Assembly (NCBI GenBank): GCA_001804065.1
Contig: MHFG01000015.1
Span: 1 to 33,488, forward strand
Reading direction: 5' to 3'
From: Omnitrophica bacterium RIFCSPHIGHO2_02_FULL_46_20
GTDB taxonomy: Bacteria > Omnitrophota > Gorgyraeia > 2-01-FULL-45-10
Length of the DNA stretch: 33,488 nucleotides
Shown: positions 26,268-33,488 of the stretch, piece after piece
Numbering within the stretch: the first letter of the stretch is position 1
Layout: every line of letters begins with the position of its first letter
The notes under the pieces: generated by a model
What the model was told of the DNA's origin: nothing
Seen by the model: the letters and a program-made list of their open reading frames with translations, nothing else
Databases searched by the model: none
Program-made: the position numbers and the translations under genes

Positions 26268-27260
26268 TTAGGAGGACGGCATGTTTTTGGCATGTCCAAT
26301 ATTGAATTCTTCCTGGTTTAATCTTCTGAAGGAGTGGGCCTCCGAATCGCATGGATTACAGAAACCATAATCGTGGCACAGGAAAAAATCCTGCGGCATT
26401 ACTATGCGAAGATCTTTTGCCGATGGGTCGAATATATTGCCGAATTTATCTTCGTGGCCCGTATATAGTTTATAATGGCAGTTGTAAATATCGCCGTTCG
26501 GGGCAAATAATACTTTTTTCATGCGGCAGTAGATATCTTTTTTAACGGACTGGTTAAATCCCTCGCGGTAGGCTTCATAATTTCTTATGCCATCTTCCTG
26601 TTCGCAAATAATATCATAAGCATTCTCTGAAGGATACAGGATGCCTTCATGGCGGCCGAAAAATCTCTGTAGTTTTACTATAGGATGTATTTTCGATAAC
26701 CTATTCTTATATTCTTCTATCTCTTTCATATGCGCGGGATGCGCGACAAGAAAAAGGCTATGGACGAAAAAGCCCGCCCTCTTCATCTTTTTCACATTTT
26801 CGATGAATTTTTCTATTCCGGCGTACATGAAATGAAACGAGGCGTTGAATTTAAGCCTCCCTCGACCTCGCTTGATCTGCCTTAAGAATTTTATATCCTT
26901 GTCAAAGAATGGGGAGGTAAAATTTGAGGTAACCGTTATTTTCCAGTTATTGTCGAGATTATTGAGGACATATACGAAGTCCGGATGGAGCGAGGGCTCG
27001 CCTCCGGTAACGGATATCTTTTTCTTTTTCGACGCCCTTAAAAACCTTTTCTTTTGTCTTCCCGCTACGCTATTCAGAGCCTCGACCCACTTTTTTCCTG
27101 GAACTATTCCGTAACTGGCAGTCGGCGCATGAGGAAGCGTTATCTTCTGCACGCAGTATTCGCACGGCAGGCTGCAATTCAAATTCAAGAATACTCCGAA
27201 ATAGTAATCAAAAGGCGCTTCTATTATAATCGTTCCTTCTTTATGCATAAATAGTATCAC
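26268..27260 (-). CDS. Radical SAM protein with SPASM-like Cys-rich C-terminus
   Basis: NLNCSLPCEYCVQ (CX3CX2C), SVTGGEPSLHPDF, C-terminal YCRMKKVLFAPNGDIYNCHYK...FLCHDYGFCNPCDSE. Confidence 0.88.
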   Translation of the reverse strand: MILFMHKEGTIIIEAPFDYYFGVFLNLNCSLPCEYCVQKITLPHAPTASYGIVPGKKWVEALNSVAGRQKKRFLRASKKKKISVTGGEPSLHPDFVYVLNNLDNNWKITVTSNFTSPFFDKDIKFLRQIKRGRGRLKFNASFHFMYAGIEKFIENVKKMKRAGFFVHSLFLVAHPAHMKEIEEYKNRLSKIHPIVKLQRFFGRHEGILYPSENAYDIICEQEDGIRNYEAYREGFNQSVKKDIYCRMKKVLFAPNGDIYNCHYKLYTGHEDKFGNIFDPSAKDLRIVMPQDFFLCHDYGFCNPCDSEAHSFRRLNQEEFNIGHAKNMPSS

Positions 27261-27284
27261 TTTTAATATAATATACTATCAATT

Positions 27285-27839
27285 TCATGCCCTGCTGAGA
27301 TATTGCCCGGTCCTGGTATCGACCTTGATTGTCTCGCCTTCCTCTATAAAGAGAGGCACGTTTATGATAAGGCCTGTCTCCAGTTTAGCCGGCTTTGTTA
27401 CTTTGCCCGACGTGTCGCCGCGGGCTCCCGGCGCGGATTCGATCACTTTAAGATCGATGCTTGGCGGCAGTTCCGCGGAAACAGCCCTTTGTTCATGGTA
27501 AAGGAGCGATATCTCGCAATTCTCCTTCATATAATTCTTGATTCCGCTTAAAATCTCATCACCCAAGACTATGGTCTCATACGTTTCCATATCCATAAAA
27601 TTAAAACCGGAATGATCGTGAAATAGATACTGCGCCTTTTTCGCCTCGAGGTCAACCTTTCCCACCTTGTCTTCCGGGCTATAGCGCATATTTACTATTT
27701 TTCCGTCCAGAAGATGTTTCAGGGTCGTTTGATACATGGCCCTTAAATTGCCCGGCGTTCTGTGCTCTATATCTACGACTACATAAAGCTGGCCGCCATC
27801 GTCGATTATCATACCTCTTTTTAATTCAGAAGCCTTCAT
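27285..27839 (-). CDS. efp: Elongation factor P
   Basis: MKASELKRGMIIDDGGQLYVVVDIEHRTPGNLRAMYQT...GLIINVPLFIEEGETIKVDTRTGQYLSRA. Confidence 0.95.
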   Translation of the reverse strand: MKASELKRGMIIDDGGQLYVVVDIEHRTPGNLRAMYQTTLKHLLDGKIVNMRYSPEDKVGKVDLEAKKAQYLFHDHSGFNFMDMETYETIVLGDEILSGIKNYMKENCEISLLYHEQRAVSAELPPSIDLKVIESAPGARGDTSGKVTKPAKLETGLIINVPLFIEEGETIKVDTRTGQYLSRA

Positions 27840-27927
27840 CTACTTACCCCCTAACATGGCATCGTCTTTATCTTCAACTTTCCATTCCACATCTATAACA
27901 TCCGCGTTAGCTTGGTGAGAAGAGATA

Positions 27928-29640
27928 TTACGAAGGAATTAACTGTTTTATTCGGGACTCTACGTCGAAACTTTTCACTTCGACTACTTTACGGTCGATT
28001 CTGGTCTTTATTTCAACTATATGTTTCTTCGCGTTCTTCTCGCCTATCACTATCTGGATAGGTATCCCGATAAGGTCAGCGTCCTTAAACTTTATCCCGG
28101 CTGATATATCACGGTCATCATAAAGGATATCGTATCCACCGGCTTTGAGTTGTGAATAAACTTCTTCGGAAACTTCTTTTACCTTCTTATTCGCGATGTT
28201 CAGCGCGACGATCAGGATCTGATATGGCGCTATTGAGAGAGGCCATATTATGCCGTCCTTATCATTGCTCGTCTCGATAAGACTCGCGATGATCCTATTA
28301 ACGCCGATCCCGTAGCAGCCCATTATTACTGTATTGGTCTTCCCTTCATGGTTCAGGAATCTCGCGCCAAGCGCTTCGGAGTATTTCGTTCCAAGCTTGA
28401 ACATGTGCCCTATCTCGATCGCGTGCTTGATATCGATCGCTTTGCCGCAAGCCGGACATTTATCATCCTTTGTTATGACCCTCAGATCTGAAAATTCTTT
28501 CGCCTCAAAGTCTCTATCAATGTTCACATTCATAAGATGCGCGTCTTTTTTATTCGCGCCGGTGACAAAATTCGTCATATCTTTTACGCTGTTATCCGCT
28601 ACGATACGAACATCCTTTAATCCTACAGGGCCTGAAAATCCGATAGGCGCGCCGGTCGTTTTTTCTATTACACTTTCGTCGATGAACCCGAGAGCGGAGC
28701 ATTTAAGATAGTCCTTCAGCTTTGTTTCATTTGCTTCAAAGTCTCCCCTGATGAGCAACGCTACCATTTTATCGTCTGCCATATATAATAGCGTCTTCAC
28801 TAATTTAGCAGGCTCAATTTTTAAAAATTCCGAAACTTTATCTATCGTCTTTATGCCGGGTGTCTCCACTTCGGCTATCGGCAGTTTCTTTTCTGCCTTA
28901 CCCGGTTTTACGCCAGGGCATGAATGGCAAGCCGCCACTTGTGTGCTTGCGGCGTATTTGCATTTCTGGCAGATCACTATTTCGTCTTCCCCTGCCTCTG
29001 TCAGCACCATGAACTCATGCGACAACCCGCCGCCCATTATTCCGGGATCGGCTTCGACGGGAATATAGGGCAGGTTACACCTTCCAAAAATTTTGCAATA
29101 CGCATCATGCATCTTCTTGTAACTCGACTCCATTCCTTCGATGTCGCGATCAAAGCTATATGCGTCTTTCATTATGAATTCTGCCGTCCTCATGACGCCG
29201 AATCGCGGCCTCGGTTCATCCCTGAATTTTGTCTGTATCTGGTATAAAATCAAAGGCAGGTCTTTATATGATTTAATATTATTCGCTACGAGGTCTGTCA
29301 CAATCTCTTCATGCGTTGGGCCTAGAACAATCTCCTTGTCGTGCCTGTCCTTAAACTTTATAAGAACCGGCCCTAAAAGATCATAACGACCTGTCTTCAT
29401 CCATATCTCAGAAGGATGTATCGCTGGCAGCAGGACCTCCTGCGCGCCCTTAGCGTTCATCTCTTCCCTGATAATATTGCTGACCTTCTGTAATACCCGA
29501 AATCCTAAAGGCAGATATGAATACGCTCCCGATATAAGTTTTCGTATCAACCCTGCCCTGACCATGAGTTTGTGGCTTATGACTTCGGCATCCTGCGGAT
29601 CTTCTTTAAGCGTAGGTATCAGTGCTTGCGTCCATCGCAT
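27928..29640 (-). CDS. proS: Prolyl-tRNA synthetase (bacterial type with editing insertion)
   Basis: GAYSYLPLGFRVLQKV, LGPTHEEIVTDL, TKFRDEPRPRFGVMRTAEFIMKDAYSF, GCYGIGVNRIIAS. Confidence 0.96.
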   Translation of the reverse strand: MRWTQALIPTLKEDPQDAEVISHKLMVRAGLIRKLISGAYSYLPLGFRVLQKVSNIIREEMNAKGAQEVLLPAIHPSEIWMKTGRYDLLGPVLIKFKDRHDKEIVLGPTHEEIVTDLVANNIKSYKDLPLILYQIQTKFRDEPRPRFGVMRTAEFIMKDAYSFDRDIEGMESSYKKMHDAYCKIFGRCNLPYIPVEADPGIMGGGLSHEFMVLTEAGEDEIVICQKCKYAASTQVAACHSCPGVKPGKAEKKLPIAEVETPGIKTIDKVSEFLKIEPAKLVKTLLYMADDKMVALLIRGDFEANETKLKDYLKCSALGFIDESVIEKTTGAPIGFSGPVGLKDVRIVADNSVKDMTNFVTGANKKDAHLMNVNIDRDFEAKEFSDLRVITKDDKCPACGKAIDIKHAIEIGHMFKLGTKYSEALGARFLNHEGKTNTVIMGCYGIGVNRIIASLIETSNDKDGIIWPLSIAPYQILIVALNIANKKVKEVSEEVYSQLKAGGYDILYDDRDISAGIKFKDADLIGIPIQIVIGEKNAKKHIVEIKTRIDRKVVEVKSFDVESRIKQLIPS

Positions 29641-29675
29641 AGTTAGTCTTTAGTCCTTAGCGCATAGTATTTAGT
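29641..29675. repeat. Degenerate heptanucleotide tandem repeat at the ispG/proS junction
   Basis: AGTTAGT CTTTAGT CCTTAGC GCATAGT ATTTAGT (five heptads). Confidence 0.75.
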
Positions 29676-30691
29676 AATTGAAGCAATTCCGTAATAGCGT
29701 CTTTTGCTGAAACTTTTTTAGCAAACTTTCCTTTTTTAAACAGCATCCCGCACCCTTTGCCGAAGGCTATGCCGATATCGGCTTCACGCGCTTCGCCGGG
29801 CCCGTTGACCTCGCAACCCATGATTGCGACGGTAAGCGGGTGTTTTCGCGCATCGTACTTCGCGCTTCGCGCTTCGTGTTCTACGGCATTTACTATCTTC
29901 ACTAAATCGACCTGGCAGCGGCCGCAGGTCGGACACGAGATAATCTCAGGGCCAAACTTTCTCAGGCTCAAAGAGCTTAATATCCGCTTTGCCGCGGCAA
30001 CCTCTTCAACAGGATCAGCCGTCAGAGAAACCCTTATCGTATCGCCTATGCCATCCAAAAGCAGGCTGCCTATTCCTATCGAAGATTTTACTATCCCGTA
30101 CTTATAAGGCCCTGACGCTGTAACCCCGAGATGCAAAGGATAATCACACAGCTTGGATATCTTCCGATATGCCTCTACTGTTTTCGCGACATCCGAGGCT
30201 TTGAGCGATATAATTATATCATGAAAGTTTAAGTCCTCAAAGAGCTTGATATAGCTAATGGCGGATTTAACAAAATCTCCGGATGTCGATCCTGAATTCA
30301 CGCCTATCCTTATCGGGATCTTCGCTTTTTTAGCGGCCTTTACAACCCGCGTTACTTCATCGCGCCCGCGGATATTCCCTGGATTAAGCCGGATCTTGTC
30401 AGCGCCGCCCTCTATTGCTTTGAGCGCCAGCCTATAGTCGAAATGTATATCGGCAACGAGCGGTATGTTTATCTTTCTTTTAATATTCTTGAGCGCTTCG
30501 GCATCTTTAATCGTCTTAACAGCGACCCTTATAATCTCGCAGCCTGAAACTTCTAATTCTTTTATCTCGGATACAATCGCTTTGACATTCGATGTCTCAA
30601 CCTTCGTCATTGATTGTATCGATACGGGCGAGTTGCCGCCTATCTTTACAGCGCCTACGCTAAGCTGCCTTGTTTTTCTTCTCTTTATCAT
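29657..30691 (-). CDS. ispG: 4-hydroxy-3-methylbut-2-en-1-yl diphosphate synthase IspG
   Basis: TRQLSVGAVKIGGNSPVSIQSMTK, SCPTCGRCQVDL, MGCEVNGPGEAREADIGIAFGKG. Confidence 0.96.
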   Translation of the reverse strand: MIKRRKTRQLSVGAVKIGGNSPVSIQSMTKVETSNVKAIVSEIKELEVSGCEIIRVAVKTIKDAEALKNIKRKINIPLVADIHFDYRLALKAIEGGADKIRLNPGNIRGRDEVTRVVKAAKKAKIPIRIGVNSGSTSGDFVKSAISYIKLFEDLNFHDIIISLKASDVAKTVEAYRKISKLCDYPLHLGVTASGPYKYGIVKSSIGIGSLLLDGIGDTIRVSLTADPVEEVAAAKRILSSLSLRKFGPEIISCPTCGRCQVDLVKIVNAVEHEARSAKYDARKHPLTVAIMGCEVNGPGEAREADIGIAFGKGCGMLFKKGKFAKKVSAKDAITELLQLLNTMR

Positions 30692-31777
30692 CTATCTTTT
30701 AAAGAATTTAACGATTCCGTCGAATATTTTAAACTTCATTATATCGTTATAGAATATAAAAACCGTAAGTAATATCAGAAAACCTATCCCTATATTGGCG
30801 ATGATTTCTTGGGCCTTCATTGAAAGCGGTTTTCCTCTTATCTTCTCGACAATGAGGAATAGTATGTGGCCGCCGTCAAGGACCGGCAGCGGCAGCAGGT
30901 TGAATATTGCGAGCGATGCGCTCAACATAGCCGTTAGATTTATTAGATATATAAGACCCATTTGCGCCGCTTTACCCGTTATTATAAATATACCGATGGG
31001 CCCGGTCATCGATTCCTTTACGGACATCCTGCCCGTAATAATATACCATATCGCCTTATATGTTAAATTGGTTAGAACTATGAGTTTCTTTAATCCCATG
31101 CCGAAAGATTGAAAAAAACCGTATCGAATATTCTCTATCTTCTGAGAAGGCGCTATGCCCAACAACGCTATCTTTGTGCTTTTACCGAATATATCTTTTA
31201 CCTCTCTTATAACAGGCCGTAATTCAAGATCAAAAGTCTCGCCCTTTCTTTCAAGAGAAAGTTTTATCGGGCCTTCAAGATGATCATGTATTATTGCCGT
31301 CATGTCCTCCCAGTACTTAACATCCTTATTATCGACTTTGAGGATTTTATCTCCGAGGATTATGCCGGATTTCTTGGCGGGGTAATCTTCAAGAAGAGAC
31401 CCGACTTCTGTGGTAAGCGTTGGGCTTCCGAACATAAAAATAACGGAAAATATCAAAAACGCCAGCACATAGTTCAATAGCGGCCCCGCAAATATTATCT
31501 TGAAACGATCCGCTATCTTTCTTGAGAGAAACTCAAAACTCTTGCCGGTTAGGTCCTTGCCAGGCTCATCACCTGCCATTTTTACATAACCGCCCAAAGG
31601 TATTGCTGAGACAAGATATTCCGTCTCGCCTCTTATAATAGAAAATATCTTCGGGCCGAATCCGAAAGAGAATTTTTCGACGCGCACGCCTATCCTCTTA
31701 GCTACGATAAAATGGCCAAACTCATGCACGATCACGAGGACGCTCAAAACTATCAGAAAATAGACTATTGATAACAA
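30692..31777 (-). CDS. rseP: RIP metalloprotease RseP/site-2 protease family
   Basis: VIVHEFGHFIVAKRIGVRVEKFSFGFGPKIF, PDZ region, NLLPLPVLDGGHILF; TTG start with AAGGAGG 9 nt upstream. Confidence 0.95.
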   Translation of the reverse strand: MLSIVYFLIVLSVLVIVHEFGHFIVAKRIGVRVEKFSFGFGPKIFSIIRGETEYLVSAIPLGGYVKMAGDEPGKDLTGKSFEFLSRKIADRFKIIFAGPLLNYVLAFLIFSVIFMFGSPTLTTEVGSLLEDYPAKKSGIILGDKILKVDNKDVKYWEDMTAIIHDHLEGPIKLSLERKGETFDLELRPVIREVKDIFGKSTKIALLGIAPSQKIENIRYGFFQSFGMGLKKLIVLTNLTYKAIWYIITGRMSVKESMTGPIGIFIITGKAAQMGLIYLINLTAMLSASLAIFNLLPLPVLDGGHILFLIVEKIRGKPLSMKAQEIIANIGIGFLILLTVFIFYNDIMKFKIFDGIVKFFKR

Positions 31778-31798
31778 TTATTCATTCCTCCTTGAAAT

Positions 31799-31841
31799 CC
31801 TCCGAAGCATTGAGTCTATTGCGCCTTGAATGCGAAGGAGG
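31799..31841. repeat. 43-nt hairpin element, copy 4
   Basis: CCTCCGAAGCATTGAGTCTATTGCGCCTTGAATGCGAAGGAGG. Confidence 0.85.
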
Positions 31842-31880
31842 ATAGACTATTGATAACAATTATTCATTCCTCCTTGAAAT

Positions 31881-31923
31881 CCTCCGAAGCATTGAGTCTA
31901 TTGCGCCTTGAATGCGAAGGAGG
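31881..31923. repeat. 43-nt hairpin element, copy 5
   Basis: Identical to copy 4, offset 82 bp. Confidence 0.85.
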
Positions 31924-31928
31924 ATAGA

Positions 31929-33080
31929 TTAGCGATAACAAAGCTTAACGGTCTCCTCTCTGGCCCAGGATTCAGCCTCTATTATATCGACTATCGATGG
32001 AATATTATTCCTATCTTTATGTTTTTCTAGAACTCTCTCTATTACAACGGATATGCGGGAAAATCTTATCCGCCCTTCAAGGTATCCTTTTACGGCCTCT
32101 TCGTCCGCGGCGTTTAGGACTGCCGGATATGTGCCGCCTTTTTTAAGCGCTTGACGGGCCAATCCCAGGCACGGAAACTTTTTAAAATCTGGTTCTTCAA
32201 AAGACAAACTCTTTATTTTTGAAAAATTTAAAACTTCACACATATTACTGAAACGATCAGGATATGTAAGCGCGTATTGTATTGGAATACACATATCAGG
32301 AGCGCTCAATTCCGCGAATATAGTGCGGTCAGTAAGTTCAACCATTGAGTGCACTATGGCTTCAGGATGCACCAATACGTCTATCCTATTCTCGTCTACA
32401 TCGAAAAGCCACCTCGCCTCTATTATTTCCAATCCCTTATTCATCATGGTCGCTGAGTCGACCGATATCTTCTTCCCCATCTTCCATTTGGGATGTTTTA
32501 AAATAAATTTTGGATGCAATCTATCAAATTTATTTTTCGGAATACCGAGAAGAGGCCCGCCTGTCGCGGTGAGGTATATCTTATTCAAAAACTCAACCCT
32601 ACCCTCGAGACACTGAAATATAGCGCTATGCTCGCTATCTATAGGTATAATATCAACGTTATTCTCTTTGGCTAATTTCATAACGATCGAGCCCGCGCTG
32701 ACTAACGATTCTTTATTGGCAAGCGCTACCCTCTTTCTGTTCTTTATCGCTTTTATCAACGGCATGAGGCAGGAACTTCCGCTTATCGCAAATACGACAA
32801 TATCGACATCGCCGCGAGATACGATTTCATTAAGTCCGTCGGCGCCGAATAAAACTATTGTTTTAGGGGGGACTAAAGAACGTATTCTTTTCGCCAATAG
32901 CTCATCTCGTACGGAAATCACCTTTGCTTTGTAAAGACTGGTTTGGCTCGCGAGAGTTTTTATATTAGAATCCGCGCTTAAAGCGACTACCTCGAATCTG
33001 TCTTTTAAAAAAGCGGCCACGCTAAGCGTGCTGACTCCTATTGAGCCTGTAGAACCCAGAACCGCAATCCTTCTTTTCAC
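31929..33080 (-). CDS. dxr: 1-deoxy-D-xylulose 5-phosphate reductoisomerase
   Basis: IAVLGSTGSIGVSTL, ANKESLVSAG, DSEHSAIFQCLEG, SATMMNKGLEIIEA. ORF opens at 33116; GTG at 33080 (VKRRIAVLGSTGSIG) fits family N-termini better. Confidence 0.95.
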   Translation of the reverse strand: MKRRIAVLGSTGSIGVSTLSVAAFLKDRFEVVALSADSNIKTLASQTSLYKAKVISVRDELLAKRIRSLVPPKTIVLFGADGLNEIVSRGDVDIVVFAISGSSCLMPLIKAIKNRKRVALANKESLVSAGSIVMKLAKENNVDIIPIDSEHSAIFQCLEGRVEFLNKIYLTATGGPLLGIPKNKFDRLHPKFILKHPKWKMGKKISVDSATMMNKGLEIIEARWLFDVDENRIDVLVHPEAIVHSMVELTDRTIFAELSAPDMCIPIQYALTYPDRFSNMCEVLNFSKIKSLSFEEPDFKKFPCLGLARQALKKGGTYPAVLNAADEEAVKGYLEGRIRFSRISVVIERVLEKHKDRNNIPSIVDIIEAESWAREETVKLCYR

Positions 33081-33187
33081 CCCGCTCTTTTGACAAATTA
33101 ATCGGTTATCTTGCATATTATCTTTACTGTTTTCTCACTTATCATACTTAATCTTGCCGATAAAGGTTGTACGTCAAAAGGGCGGGG
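33080..33187. promoter_or_regulatory. 15-bp inverted repeat bracketing the cdsA-dxr spacer and ending at the dxr start
   Basis: CCCCGCTCTTTTGAC (33080-33094) / GTCAAAAGGGCGGGG (33173-33187), 1 mismatch (G-U capable). Confidence 0.6.
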
Positions 33188-33188
33188 C

Positions 33189-33488
33189 TCATCTGACAAT
33201 AACCTTTACATAGAAATAGAATATCGGAGCTGTGAATAGGAGGCTATCGATAACGTCGAGCATCCCGCCGAAACCTGAGATATTATTACCTGAATCCTTA
33301 ACGGCACAATCTCTTTTTATCAATGATTCGGCAAGGTCGCCGACCTGGGCGAGTATTCCGAGGAGAAGACCCAATAGCAGAAGGTGGAGGTGAGAAAAAT
33401 TCGGAAGATACAATTTACCAAGTAGAGCGGCGGCTATGCTGAACATTAGTCCGCCGATCGTGCCTTCCACTGTTTTATTCGGGCTTAT
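33189..33488 (-). CDS. cdsA: Phosphatidate cytidylyltransferase CdsA, C-terminal part (5' end beyond window)
   Basis: Frame reads ISPNKTVEGTIGG...SLIKRDCAVKDSGNNISGFGGMLDVIDSLLFTAPIFYFY. Confidence 0.9.
   Translation of the reverse strand: MSPNKTVEGTIGGLMFSIAAALLGKLYLPNFSHLHLLLLGLLLGILAQVGDLAESLIKRDCAVKDSGNNISGFGGMLDVIDSLLFTAPIFYFYVKVIVR

Larger units (their letters stand above)
31761..31924. repeat. Two identical 82-bp tandem copies plus a partial third, between dxr and rseP
   Basis: TAGACTATTGATAACAATTATTCATTCCTCCTTGAAATCCTCCGAAGCATTGAGTCTATTGCGCCTTGAATGCGAAGGAGGA at 31761-31842 and 31843-31924. Confidence 0.95.

Overview
This 33.5-kb bacterial chromosome window is almost entirely conserved housekeeping genes, about 33 CDS. 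All but comF and an lptF/lptG-family gene lie on the minus strand. Gene content and the style of the intergenic repeats suggest a Candidatus Omnitrophota-like or deep-branching genome; this is inference only. In minus-strand order the blocks are: cdsA-dxr-rseP-ispG-proS-efp-radical SAM; a four-tRNA cluster (Arg-TCG, Leu-TAG, Lys-CTT, Gly-GCC); ptsN-yvcK-ptsH-ptsI-PGI/PMI-nucleotidyltransferase-metK-ahcY-aldolase-like; an ECF Ni/Co importer (cbiM/PDGLE/cbiQ/cbiO); two tandem HI0933 flavoproteins; maf-LOG-miaB-TPR/SPOR-miaA-hflX; and a CIRCE-controlled hrcA-grpE. I see no obvious new defence or biosynthetic system. The most unusual material is an overlay of small repeats: (i) a 43-nt imperfect-hairpin family, five copies at two loci, constant length, apparently compensatory stem changes, twice tandem-duplicated (once with 12 nt of tRNA-Lys, once with the rseP start region); (ii) degenerate 7-bp tandem repeats at five loci that form linkers, gene ends and a promoter; (iii) two large nested inverted-repeat elements upstream of cbiM/comF; (iv) shared GCGGGG inverted-repeat/start-codon motifs at dxr and yvcK. 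All homology calls come from recognised motifs in the supplied translations; no searches were run.
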